Assembly: GCA_964057225.1 (NCBI GenBank)
Contig: OZ059895.1
Span: forward strand, 18,195,688-18,259,687
Reading direction: 5' to 3'
DNA from: Auanema rhodensis
Lineage: Eukaryota; Nematoda; Chromadorea; Rhabditida; Rhabditidae
DNA: 64,000 nucleotides
The translations under genes were made by a program, and so were the position numbers. The notes under the pieces are model-generated. The model was not told where the DNA came from. It worked only from the letters and a program-made list of their open reading frames with translations, and made no database searches. Shown here piece after piece: positions 12,430-23,721 of this stretch. Position 1 is the first letter of the stretch. Each line of letters opens with the position of its first letter.

Positions 12430-14250
12430 AGCCGATCGGAAGCTCTGTTTTAAATTATTTATTTACACTTCATTGTAAATATTATAAATAAATTATTATT
12501 ATCTGATAGTCTTTATAATGATTTTGAACGAAACATGAACTATTAAAGTTGAGTTGTTACCTAGCCTAAACAAGGCGTCCATCCTATATTTAAATAACAA
12601 AATTTTAAAACAATACATATACAATCGTGGAAAGCATGGTTCTCTTAACAAGTTTTCTTCTTGTATTCAGTTTTCTTCTTGTATTCAGTTTTCAAATTGT
12701 TTGAAATATATGATCTTATAAATTTTTTTCCTCAATAGTATTGAAACAACATGATGAATGATGCTCTTCAAGATTGTTATTATTCTTATTCAAAATATAT
12801 GGTATAGTTATAGTATATATTGTAGATATACATGTGTATTTCTAATGTTTTTATATTTTATGATTTATGAATAAACTCTATTACTCACATATTTTTGTAC
12901 TTAATAGTGATAACTATGAATGTCAAATACCTTTTCCTTAAATCATTATTCAAACACATTCTTTTGAGTCATATAATCAGAAATAAATATATGTATTCTT
13001 TAATCTAACGTCATAATTAAGCAAATAATTGTTAAGAATTTTAAAATTGAAGGAAATAATTTCAATTTCATTCATAATTATTTATTAAAATTAATATTTA
13101 TTTCAATTGAATAATGTAAAAGTTATTATATCATAACTTAACTATAACAGTACAAGCTTTATGTGTGATATAGTATGGGATGTAACCTTTCTCATGAAAT
13201 AATCGATCAATAGCTTAGGTAACAAATGGAAAGAAACAATAAATTAGACAAAGGCTGTAACAAATTGGTTACATTCAAGAAACTAAGATTGAGACAGAGA
13301 TAGACAATTTTCAGGCGAATATAATAGTGACAATGTTAGAGAACATGAGTAAAATACTTGTAATAAGATAGGTAGATAAAAGGAAAGAGAAAAGGAAAAA
13401 GAAAGAGAGAGAGAGGGAAGGAGAGAAAGAAAAAGAGAGAGAGAGAGAAAGAGAGAGAGAGAAAAAGAGAGAAAAAAAGGTAAAAAATCATGAAGAATTG
13501 CTTGAGAAATTTTCATTTCAATACCTTTGCTTTCGTTCTTCTGTTTGTCATACATGTCACTGTTATTCTTTGGTTCTTCCATTAATTGTTCCGTCACGTC
13601 TTTATCGTCAGTAAAGTTTAATTTTAGGTTGTAGTAAAATAAATGAATAAGAATATGATCAAATCATATGTGTTCTTGGTTGTTTAATCATGTTTTTCTA
13701 ATCATAACTATATGATATTAATATCAATTCATTCTTTATTATATAAGAATTATGTATTCACATTCATCTACAATTTTCATTTTTGACAAGAATGATTTAA
13801 AACATTTTGATCATAATTTTTTGTTCATTCAAGTTTATTTAGAAGCATTATTTTATGAGATTATTACTTCGAAAACGCTTACAGCAATAATTTGTTGGCG
13901 AAGCAATGTTTTTGTTAATTTTCAAAGTTGATTTTGTTGACTGTGTTAAACTGTTGTTAATTATTCTTATGTATTTCTTTTTTTCATTTTCATATCACAA
14001 AATGCTTAGTAGCTGTGAGTTATTTTCTGAAAATAATGTCAAACATCTACCAATTTGTTAAAAAATTTAATTTATTTTTTTAATCTTATTCTCATTAACA
14101 GGTTATAAACTATATTTATCTCTACCTTTCATATCTATAATAATTTGGGAACCTATAAAACAATTATTTCTTCATCTCTTTCGTTTTGCAATTAAAACAC
14201 CTATTTATTAGTAGCTAATATACAACAAACATACATTTTATTAGCAAATA
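12430..14250. other. spacer between the inverted lipase arms
   Basis: About 1.8 kb of AT-rich DNA between the two convergent lipase genes. It contains an 18-bp motif (TTTTCTTCTTGTATTCAG) directly repeated near 12,652-12,688 and the GA tract at 13,376-13,482. No gene was recognised. Confidence 0.6.
13376..13482 (+). repeat. (GA)n purine tract
   Basis: Nearly pure GAGA/GAAA sequence. Read on the minus strand it produces a long Ser/Leu/Phe low-complexity frame (13,283-13,597) that I regard as an artefact. Confidence 0.7.
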
Positions 14251-15644
14251 TTATTTGAATAGAAAAGAGATTTTGTTGGTAATATTTTTTGCCAAACAGC
14301 TCCGATCGTTTGCTACGAAAGGAATTTCGTTACAGGCTCCATTTCCATATTTGTCAATCTGAAAATGATTGGAGAGATGAATCGATTTTCGAGAAAACCT
14401 ACTGGAATTCCTAAATGCCAACGATGATCACAGTATGTTCTTAGTTCAGGGATGGTAGTCAGATAAAGGTACTTGTCGATACAGGTTGGATCTTCGTTGA
14501 TTGGTGCTCCAGTACATACTTTATGATCGTAAATGGCTGCCAAACTGGTTCTGTTGTAGAAGCTGAGAAGTTAAAGATGAGCAGGTCATATAGTTTGGAT
14601 AAAACATACTGAAGTTCAGTACCGTGATGATAATATGTGTTGTTGGTGCTCGTGGAGCAACGTGGCTTCTGTAAAATATTAGGAAGTTGGATTTGTCTAG
14701 TGCAGTCTGGAATACGGGGAACTATATCCATACCGCTAGTGATCCGAATTCTAAAAGCTTCTATTATTCAAGAGCTGAAAAACATTTCATACGCATCAGG
14801 GAACATGCTATCAACAGTGAGAGCAAAGTCTCTGAAACCAACTCTGGGCTCTCCAAAGGTCAAAAGCTTGATACGAGATGTTGGGATGTTTGATTCTGAA
14901 AACAGTCAACAAATTTTAGTTTCAAGCTTCAACTTGAAATACCCTTGTTGGCTCGAACAGCAGTAGTCGTAGCAAGGGCAGCTCCAAGGGAGTGACCAGT
15001 GAAGATGAGCGTATGAGACTGAAAGCATTTTTCCGGATAAGTTTTTACTATTCTGCACTTACATCATATTTTGGATCCAAAATACGGTTAGAGATCAGCT
15101 GCCAAATAATATCACTGGCAACTGCAAAATAGCCGTTAACCTGAAATATTTATTATCAGAACTTCGAGCTTATAATCCTTATTCTACTTTTCCGATTCCC
15201 ACGAGGGGGACAGGTTGGAAAGCCTTGACAAACTCCTCAAGTAATTGAATTTTCCCGACAGTTCCTCGTTGAGCAATAATAATAGTTTTTGTATCAGGAT
15301 ATTCAACTGAAATAGGAGTTATTAACAATATAAAGCTTAAGCTTATTTTTGATTTTACCAGCTACAACTCGGCAAGTGTTGTCCGTGGAGTCACATAAAA
15401 CTTCTTCATCCAAAATCAAGTTGTATTCTCCAGTGTTTGATTGAGTTTGAATGTTGCTGAAAAAAGCTTTTCTGAAGTTTCAAACTCATCCAGCATACCT
15501 TAAGCAGGTATTCATGTCACCATCTTTAGAGAAAGTTGCACCAGTCACACGGGCAAGCAATAATGCTTCATTCAAGTCGAACTGGACTTGGGCATGACCG
15601 AAATTGAGAAAAGATATAAGGATCAGTAATCCTTTGAAAACCAT
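14251..15644 (-). CDS. secreted class-3 lipase, right (inverted) copy with a new C-terminus
   Basis: This is the reverse-complement copy of the lipase at 11,057. All splice sites are retained and about 347 aa are predicted. The signal peptide is the same as in the left copy and the catalytic residues are intact: GHSLGA carries the Ser, DIVPRIP the Asp and CDHRWHLG the His. Visible protein changes versus the left copy include residues 33-34 Ala-Cys to Val-Thr, Tyr38 to Phe, GG to GA after the catalytic Ser, and DLR to ELR. The last exon diverges after FVAND: the original stop is missing and translation continues through a different 17-residue tail (RSCLAKNITNKISFLFK) to a TAA at 14,251. Both tails keep an S-C-L triplet. 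The gene looks functional rather than pseudo. Confidence 0.88.
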
Positions 15645-15877
15645 AACTTTTCCAAATTTTTAAATTTTGGAAAAAAGTTTAGGATGAAGAAGGAGGAACA
15701 GTTGTTGAAAAGCTTAACAGCAAGCAATCTGAGTTGTGATATTCGTGGTTGAACAAGCCTTATATAGGATGGTTTCAGAAAATAAATAATAATTATTATA
15801 ATCTCTTATATATAATCTTTTACTTATAAAACCAAAAAAAAAACCAAACACGCAAAACAAATTACATCTATTCTGAA
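14304..15877 (-). repeat. right arm of the inverted lipase-gene duplication
   Basis: Reverse complement of 10,825-12,396. The spacer between arms is about 1.9 kb, so the pair could form a large hairpin. Small indels occur in the promoter-proximal A/T runs. Confidence 0.9.
15759..15766 (-). promoter_or_regulatory. TATA box of the right lipase gene
   Basis: TATATAAG on the minus strand, 122 bp from the start codon, identical in sequence and position to the left copy. Confidence 0.55.
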
Positions 15878-17490
15878 TAATTTAGATGTTATTTCGCACT
15901 TTTAAACTCATTACCTATTGTTTTATAAAGAGCTTATGTTAATATGACATTTATTTTAATTATATATTATATTTTAATATATTACAACTTATATTCATAT
16001 ATTCACTGATGGTTATTTTTCAAATTATCAATTATTGACCCCTTTTGTTTCATATATCGAATAACAGTCCTCTTTCACTGTCGAACTTATATTCATACGT
16101 TTTATATAAATGTATTTATATATACATATACATATTCTATGTACATTAACATGTACCATATGTTACTTTAGACATAGACGCTGATATTTAAATAGTAAAG
16201 TTCACTTAAACTACTCAAACTCATTAAGATCATATAGTATATTACATGTTATAACTAGACATCAATCTATCATTTTTCATTCAAATCATAGAGTATAGTT
16301 CTTTTTTCTTAAACATATACAATATGTGTTTACCGGAAAGAATAAGGTCAAGATATCTGTGACGTCATGCAGAATCTATATTTTGTTCAAATGTATAGCT
16401 TAAACGTCACAAATCGCTGCATCCTTTTATTGATCCTAGTTAAAACTAGTAAAAAATGGGATTATTCGTGGGAATTGAATCAAATAGAATAAAACAAAAA
16501 TTGAAAATTGAAAATATAGCTATATAAACTTACTTGTCATGCATTCAGTTGCTATGACAATATTATTAATCTCAAATAACATATAATTGCATATCTATTT
16601 ATGTGTCTATGCATTTCTTTTATTCTTTTTTTTTTAAATATTCATATAATATTATAGTTAAAATCATTCATTAATATTATTTTATATATATATTATAATA
16701 ATAATAACTAGCTAATATTCAGTTAATTATAATGAGAAAATTATGTTCATTCGGCTACATGTCGTTAATCATCATATGCTCCTCACATCTCACTCAGCCT
16801 TTTCTAATTCTTCCAAGGTCACCATCATTAGACAGGCTCCTGCTGCGTTCATCGTTCATTGTGCTTTTTTTTAAATAAACAACGCCATGTGCATGCTACA
16901 TTGCCCATCCTTCGCATGTTCAAGCTTTTTTAATTGGCTATTAGGTTATGTACGTAAGATATGAGCAGTTGAAACACGATGTATGTGTTTCACATTTTAA
17001 TGAATGTGCTCCATGCTTCTTTTCGTTTTTCCAATCAATTCTTCCCCTCTCCTTGCCCTGTGCTTTGAACAGCTACTGCAACTACTCCTCATCACATTGC
17101 TTCTGCACAGCACGGACGCCTGAAGCTCAATTCAATGCTTGATTTTGCTTTCATTTTTTCTTTCAATATTTAATGAATTCCTTATCTTTAAATTTTTTTC
17201 TCTTAAGCACTTTAGCTCAAACGATCCGAATATTTTTTTTTCATAGAATTCATATTGAACGCAAGAATACCTGATCTAGTGTTTGTCTAGATATTTATCT
17301 CTTCAACTACCTTAAATATTTGAATATCTCTAAGTAATTAACCAAAAAAAAGTAATAAAATATTTATTAGAAGAATTTATAAATTCTTCTTATATCTCTA
17401 TCAAATCTTATATTTCTCTGTTTTATGTATATATAATTCATACATTTTATTTTCATTTTCAGCTTTTCAGTTCAATATATAATTAAATAA
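15878..17490. other. intergenic region between the right lipase and STL-1
   Basis: Mostly AT-rich. It includes a perfect palindromic CRE-like octamer, TGACGTCA, at 16,360-16,367, which could bind bZIP factors but may be chance. A 48-codon frame with a hydrophobic N-terminus sits at 16,732-16,878. No established gene was recognised. Confidence 0.5.
17454..17470 (+). promoter_or_regulatory. possible trans-splice acceptor for STL-1
   Basis: Two consecutive TTTTCAG motifs lie 20-30 bp upstream of the STL-1 ATG, and an in-frame TAA immediately precedes that ATG. In nematodes such a site often receives a spliced leader. The alternative is an ordinary acceptor after a 5' UTR intron. Confidence 0.4.
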
Positions 17491-19190
17491 ATGCCCAGAA
17501 GAACTGCTGTGAATACTTTGATTAATTTTGTGCCAAGTCAAGAAGCATGGATCATTGAGCGTATGGGACGTTTTCATAAAATTCTTGAACCAGTTAGTTT
17601 AATTAATCCATTTTTAAATTTTTTATTTCAAGTATATGTGTTTAGGGATTAAACTTTCTCATTCCATGTATAGATGATATACGTTATGTTCAAAGCTTAA
17701 AAGAAGAAGCTATTGAGATTCCTCAGCAAGGAGCAATTACATTGGATAATGTACAAGTTCAGCTTGATGGTGTTTTATATTTGAAAGTTGTTGATCCATA
17801 TAAAGCATCCTATGGAGTCGATGATCCTGAATATGCTGTCAGCCAATTAGCTCAAACTACAATGAGATCAGAAGTAAGCATCTTCTCTATTGAAGCATTA
17901 ACAGCTCTTCATTTAAAAAATAAATGCAAATTTCGATCTTCATTTTGAATATTATTTTGAAATTAAAGCTTAATTACCAGTGCTGCTGAAAGCTATACGG
18001 AAGACATTATTTGCTTATAGGTAGGAAAGATTGTTTTGGACACCGTTTTCAAAGAGCGTGAACAGTTGAATTATCACATCGTAGCTGCTATCAATAAAGC
18101 CGCAGAACCTTGGGGCATTATGTGCTTACGATATGAAATTCGTAAGCTACATCTTCATTTTTACAACTAAATTGTGTAAACTTATAGGTGATATGCACAT
18201 GCCACATAAGATCCAAGAAGCTATGCAAATGCAGGTATGTACTGTTACAATACATTTTTTTCCATTTTCAGAAAAAAAAATTCTAAAAATTTGCATTAAC
18301 AACAAACAGAATATCTGATAGTCACATTGGTAATAAAACATATTTTTTGAATAACAAAGGGTGAATAGGTCAGATTCAATTGAATAGTACATGTTTGAGG
18401 TCATTTCGCAGAGACCTCTATGCTATTCAATGAAATAAGAAAATCAAAGGGTCTTCATAAATATTTAATAAATGCTACAATATAATTATATTTTTAACAA
18501 AATATATCAATATTATAATATTCTATTTAATTTGAAGGTTGAAGCTGAACGTAAAAAAAGAGCAGCTGTTTTAGATTCAGAAGGAAAACGGTAAGTCCTT
18601 CTGTCGTCTTGTTTAAATTAATGAATTAAATCAAATAATATTATATTATGTATGTATTTGAATATAGAGCTGCAGCTATAAATTTGGCTGAAGGAGAAAA
18701 ACGTTCAAAAATCTTAGCGTCAGAAGCTAAAGAAGCTGAACAGGTTAGATATTTTTGTTTAAATTCACTTGTGTAGTATTGAATTTGGCATATTTCTTCT
18801 CGCCAAGAGTATATTTCACGAGTTTCAGATCAACATTGCTAGAGGAGAAGCAGAAGCACTGAGAATAAATGCTGAAGCTCGTGCAACAGCTATAGAACGT
18901 ATAAGTGCTGCATTAAAAAAAGATGTAAGCTGGTTCAATACATTTTTGAATAATTTTTCTATAATTGATGAATTATCTTTTGAAATTAATGAATTTAATG
19001 AATCAATTAACAGGATGGCTCTGCGGCCTCATTAACATTGGCCGAAAAATATATTGAGGCTTTCTCAAACTTGGCTCAGCAAGGCAATACGATTATTTTG
19101 CCCTCAAATTTGAATGATCCAGCTGCTATGGTATCACAAGCTTTAGGTGTCTACCATGCCATCACCAAACAGACTACTGGTACTCATTAG
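17491..19190 (+). CDS. stl-1: stomatin-like protein 2 orthologue (STL-1), mitochondrial SPFH protein
   Basis: Stomatin-like 2 proteins are SPFH/prohibitin-superfamily scaffolds of the mitochondrial inner membrane. Eight phase-consistent exons give 299 aa: 17491-17592, 17646-17873, 18021-18141, 18188-18234, 18538-18590, 18668-18743, 18829-18924, 19014-19190. Diagnostic stretches are NTLINFVPSQEAWIIERMGRF at the N-terminus, PQQGAITLDNVQVQLDGVLY, PYKASYGVDDPEYAVSQLAQ and TTMRSE, then the QEAMQMQVEAERKKRAA start of the long Ala/Glu-rich helix, and the terminal LPSNLNDPAAMVSQALG. The start is fixed by a TAA directly before the ATG; the protein has only about 10 residues before the conserved core, so a classical mitochondrial presequence is short or supplied by an unseen alternative exon. 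Confidence 0.93.
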
Positions 19191-19916
19191 AATTTTTTTC
19201 TTTTTTATTTATATTGGAGTGTTTCTTGCACAATCTTCTATTGCCTAAGTATTAAATATATTTCAAAAAAAAAAAGTATTTTGATTGAATATTTGGTAGT
19301 TTTAATCATGCTATATACATATAACATTTAATTAACCATAAGCATAGTTAACAAACTTCATTTCAAATATGTTTCCTTCTGGGCATATTTCAACTTTGAA
19401 TCTCACTGCCGCACTTTGTCTATAAAAATTTGAAAAAACGAAATTCAATTTAGAATTTCATCATGATGACGTTCATTCATTCACCACCATTTCCAACCCC
19501 TGAAGGAAGCATCTCATCTCAGCTTCTTATCTATTTTTATTTATTTTCGTTTTCTTTTACATAATATTATACTTAAATATTTTGTTTAAAATTAATTTTT
19601 ATTCTTTTTAGTTGTAAATGTATAGCACCGGGAAATTGTAAAGGCGAAATATACAGAAAATTAATATTGAGAAAAGAAAAATGTTTAAATTAGGATGATT
19701 GAATTAGAGAAAAAGTTATAAAAAATTTCATAATTGAAAGTGAGTGAAATGAGATGAGAAATGAATGTAGATTGAAGAAATTTTGAAATTTTAATAATGA
19801 TTAATTGAAATAACAATTTCAAAAAGTTTGTTTTCAAAATTAGCTCACATTTCACTCACACTGATAACACACACATATACAAATATACGTATAAACTATA
19901 TGTATTATACTATATA
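19191..19916. other. 3' intergenic region after STL-1
   Basis: AT-rich sequence with ACACACATATAC simple repeats near 19,868-19,900. No canonical AATAAA was seen close to the STL-1 stop; an ATTAAA-like element lies at about 19,250. Confidence 0.5.
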
Positions 19917-20078
19917 CAGTCATGTGCAATTAAAGTCGGACAGTAGTCTTTAAAGGGCCACAAAGACTTCAAGCAGTTATTTATAATTTTGGATACCCCA
20001 AATGTTACTTAGAAACTTGATTAATTAATTTTTTCTGAATCTTTCGAATAAGTTTCCAACTTTTATCGCACATGACTG
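19917..20078. mobile_element. 162-bp MITE with Tc1/mariner-type termini
   Basis: The ends are imperfect inverted repeats about 25 bp long: the left begins CAGTCATGTGCAATTAAAGT and the right, read in reverse complement, begins CAGTCATGTGCGATAAAAGT. A TA dinucleotide precedes the left end; CA follows the right end, a likely mutated TA duplication. The CAGT start and TA target are typical of the Tc1/mariner superfamily. There is no coding capacity. It sits between the convergent STL-1 and CIB genes. Confidence 0.75.
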
Positions 20079-20186
20079 CACAAACTTAATTGTATTATAT
20101 ATATATATTTAATATGTTATTATGTACAAACATTTTTCGTTTTTGAGAATGACATTTGATGTGGAAAAATTTCGAACTTTTGACTT

Positions 20187-21477
20187 TCAAATTCGGATAT
20201 GGAAAGTACGTATAAAATCTGGTGATCGACTGACTACATGCTCAAATTCTGCGTAGTTAATACGGTCATCACCGTCTAAATCAGCTTCTTCAATTATCTA
20301 GAAAAAAACATATGGTTAACATAAAGTTGGAGATACACATGAGGAATCAACTAACCCTTTCTATGATGAATTCAACTTCTTCGTCTGTGAGTTCATCTCT
20401 CGTTAAGCTTCGGATCATTTTTGATAAATCGTCATGACCAAGATGATCATCACTATCGAAATCTAAAACAAATACCCGATAAGCTATTACGAATTATGAT
20501 TTCTGACTATACCGTATATTCGAAAAGCATATTTCAATTTCAGTTGTAATGGAGCCATTTCAGAAAATACAGAGAACATGTCTAAGAAATCATCAAAAGT
20601 AAGGTTTCCTCGTCCATCATCTGAGAATACTTCGCAGATACGCCGACGAAATGGGTTTTCCTAAAACAAATTCAATAGATAATTTGAACATTTCAAAGTT
20701 TGCATTTGGACCATCTGCTATGATGCAGCAAAAATTTCAAGCATGATAAGCATATCACAGTAACCTGTCACACAACTCAGTCAGAAGACATCTGATTGAG
20801 ATACACTCAATCATATCGCTGAAGTCTCTGTGTGATTGTTTTGTTGCAGAAACAACATCAGCAGCACCGTTAAGACAATTACATCCAAAAGCTGAACGTT
20901 ACTTACTCGCAACTCAGGCATTTTCTCTATCTCCTCAAACGTTAGAGACACAATTGATGGTCTGTTTCCTTGCATATTTGTTGGAACTTTTTGTGGATTT
21001 AGAGCATAAAATCGTTTATATAGCCGAATAATATCTTTTCGTGTAAAAAATGTGCAATCCTGAAAATTAGAAATATTTATTTGGAAACGCAATTGGCTGA
21101 AAATTTAATTTTGAATTTGAAAAAAACAGAATTCTTTTCTTTTTTATTTTTTTTAGTTTCTTTTTACTTCACAATAAAATTTTAGACAGATTTGAAATAA
21201 TTCTACAATGGATGGGTTAGTGTACAGAAAGCTTGAACAATGAGGATTGGAAGTTTATGTCTAAAACTTATTTCACATCGAATCGTATTTGTTTGCAGCT
21301 CAGCACAATAAAGTTTTCTTTTTTCTTTTATCGAAAAAGAAATAAATAATAGCTTTTGATGAATATAAATAAAAAATCAAAATAGAATACCTGATATTCA
21401 TCCAGCTGTTCTCGAGTAAAGACACCGCCTTTGGAAAATAAATTCAAATCCGACAGCGAACTGCCGCTGTTACCCAT
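20187..21477 (-). CDS. calm-1: calcium and integrin-binding protein (CIB2-like EF-hand protein, CALM-1)
   Basis: CIB proteins are small EF-hand Ca2+/Mg2+ sensors that bind membrane partners such as integrin tails and mechanotransduction channel subunits. Five phase-consistent exons give 201 aa: 21477-21391, 21059-20907, 20660-20513, 20462-20356, 20297-20187. The N-terminus [10 protein letters not shown] has Gly2 for myristoylation. CIB2 hallmarks follow: [36 protein letters not shown], and [20 protein letters not shown]. The EF-hand loops are [12 protein letters not shown], whose position 12 is Asp instead of Glu as is usual for CIB EF3, and [12 protein letters not shown]. The C-terminus is [14 protein letters not shown], like vertebrate CIB2. 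It is convergent with STL-1. Confidence 0.94.
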
Positions 21478-21794
21478 TAGGAAAAACTGAAGGCAAAATG
21501 ATAAATGGTGATTATATGAAAGTTTTATAAAGCCAAATAAAACTGCAATTCAAGAAATTGAAGAATAAATGGAAATGAAACTCTATTTCAAAGCAAAGGA
21601 ATAACATGAGAGTCGAAGCAGACATTCTAATGATAGACTAAATTGATTTGATAAACAAAAATATGTTGAAGTATGTATAAAAAGAAAATACTAGGGAATA
21701 ATGAAGTAGAGGAACAAGGGAAGTCAAATAGATACAGAGAGATAGAGATAGACAGGGGATGGATGAAATATAAATTGATTCTTGAGGTTGTCAG

Positions 21795-22031
21795 CTATTT
21801 AGAAAATAAAATTTTGAACGAAATCTGAGACTGTTTTCTTGAGTTTCTTTTTCTTTCAAATTCATTTTTCATTTTTTCATTAAGAAAACTGATGATTTTT
21901 TCATTCAATTCGTCAGCTGACAAGACGATTGACGTCGATAGATCCAATGTTATCGAGGGAAGTGGTTGTGAAAAACGTTTATACAGTTCATTTGTTATTT
22001 TGACGATACATTCATAATTTTGAAAATTCAA
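21795..22031 (-). CDS. hypothetical 78-aa charged protein
   Basis: An intronless ATG-to-TAG frame of 78 codons with varied, coding-like codon use. The sequence starts MNFQNYECIVKITNELYKRF. A helical segment includes SADELNEKIISFLNEKMKNE and is followed by a basic tail (FERKRNSRKQ). It lies 318 bp upstream of the CIB gene on the same strand, a spacing compatible with a nematode operon. No family recognised. Confidence 0.42.
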   Translation of the reverse strand: MNFQNYECIVKITNELYKRFSQPLPSITLDLSTSIVLSADELNEKIISFLNEKMKNEFERKRNSRKQSQISFKILFSK

Positions 22032-23721
22032 TTATGTGAATTTAACTGTAAAAAATGAACAGTACATATAGTTTAAGGGTGTTAAAAAAGAAATTATAGA
22101 AAATAGAATTGGACAAAAACATCTATTAAAATAAATTTATTTCTTTTATATTTTAATTATAATAATAATAATTAAATAATATTTATTATGCACCTAATAT
22201 ATTGAACTTGAATCTTTTATTAATTTAACATTGAGGCTGTTTATTTGTTTTGAGTTAGAATGCTTTAAAGCATTTACTAAAAACATAAATTGCTATTTAA
22301 AGATATAATGAATACATTTTTTATCTACATATTAAAATAAAATTCACTGTAAATAATAAATTAAATATAAAAAGTTAAATGAATGACTTGTTAGTTTTTG
22401 AAAATAACAAGAAAAGAAATTGTCTCGATTTATTGGCAGAAAATGCTGGAGGCAATTGGTTGAGAGATGTGCATAGCCTGGTTGGGTGATGTGTGGGGGA
22501 GAACAGATAGATTGGAAACAGAGAGAAAGTGGAAAAGAGAATGAGGGATAGAGAGAAAGAGGGATTGTGCAAGAGAAAACGGAAAATAGACGAGAGAAAG
22601 GGGATCTTTAATGTGGAAGAAGGGATAGTATGTTGTCTACCAGTCTGCACTCTATTTCTCAGTTTTTCTCTTCTTTTCTTACTTTATCTATATCTTTGGC
22701 TGTCTCTCTATGACATCATTTAACTTTCTAATATTTCATTTTCTCTCATTCTCTCTTAGGCTTTCACTCTCTTCATCAAGTGCACTCTCTCAATCGATGC
22801 AGCTGACTACTGCCGGTATGATGATTGCTAGATAGTACAAACAGATATATGATATCTGAGAGAGCAACAGAGAATAAGAAGAATTCATTGTAAAATGGAC
22901 ATTTCATTATCAAGTTGAGAGAACAGACAATGACTTGCATTACATAGTAAGGAACACATCGAAGAATGGACATTGGCAGGTCAAAAACCTCAATTTCGCA
23001 CCCCTCCCATTTCAATTCCCCCAAAACGTTTCAAAAAGAATATGCAAAGATGTAATCATTAGATTTGTGGTTAGTTTATGTATGATATAGTAATAGTAAA
23101 GATATGAGTAAAATATAAAGAGAAAGATAGCAACAAAGTATTAGTGTGTATAGGAGAAAGAGAGACAAAGATGAAAAAGGAATGCATTTGCTTTGGGAGA
23201 AGGATGAATGTCCTTTGAGACTGGATCAACATATGAAAACATTTCACTGACTTAAGCCTTCAACTATATGAAATATTTATTTCAATTCTATGTTAAACTA
23301 CAATTACAAAAAAGAAGTTAATTAGAAACGTTATTAATATTAATATGCATAAACAAGATTAAGCAAAAAGTAGATTCATAAAAGATAATTATTTTCCAGT
23401 AAAATCAATTTTTTTGACCATTTTCTTATTTTTATTATATAAAAGCAGTAAAATAGCTTTTAACACAAGCTATAAATGGCGTTTGCAGTTTAAAGTTGTC
23501 TACCAATTCAATCAACCGAGCTTCCGTTTGTTGCTCCAGTTGACGAATGGCTTACTAGCTAAGGGAGTACATGAGCAGAGCAATCAAAGGAAATATATTG
23601 TTGAGGTAGAGAGGTGGATGGAGATCAAAAGAGAGCGTTGCTTTAGCTCAATTGAACTTGAAGCCAAATTAAAAATTAAACCGAGCAAAAACATTAAACA
23701 GGTCGTATTTGTGTCCCAGTT
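22032..23721. other. intergenic region between the 78-codon ORF and the receptor gene
   Basis: No gene recognised. It contains the purine-to-pyrimidine switch at 22,495-22,800. A 103-codon plus-strand frame (23,414-23,725) starts at a non-ATG codon and overlaps the receptor stop by a few bases; I regard it as spurious. Confidence 0.5.
22495..22800. repeat. purine-rich tract followed by pyrimidine-rich tract
   Basis: On the plus strand about 22,495-22,620 is GAGAGAAAG-rich, and about 22,650-22,800 is CTCTCTT-rich. The two halves are roughly complementary in composition, so the segment could fold or behave as H-DNA-prone sequence. Confidence 0.5.

Noticed and set aside
13283-13597. 104-codon minus ORF rich in Ser, Leu and Phe
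   Set aside because: It is the translation of a GA/CT simple repeat.
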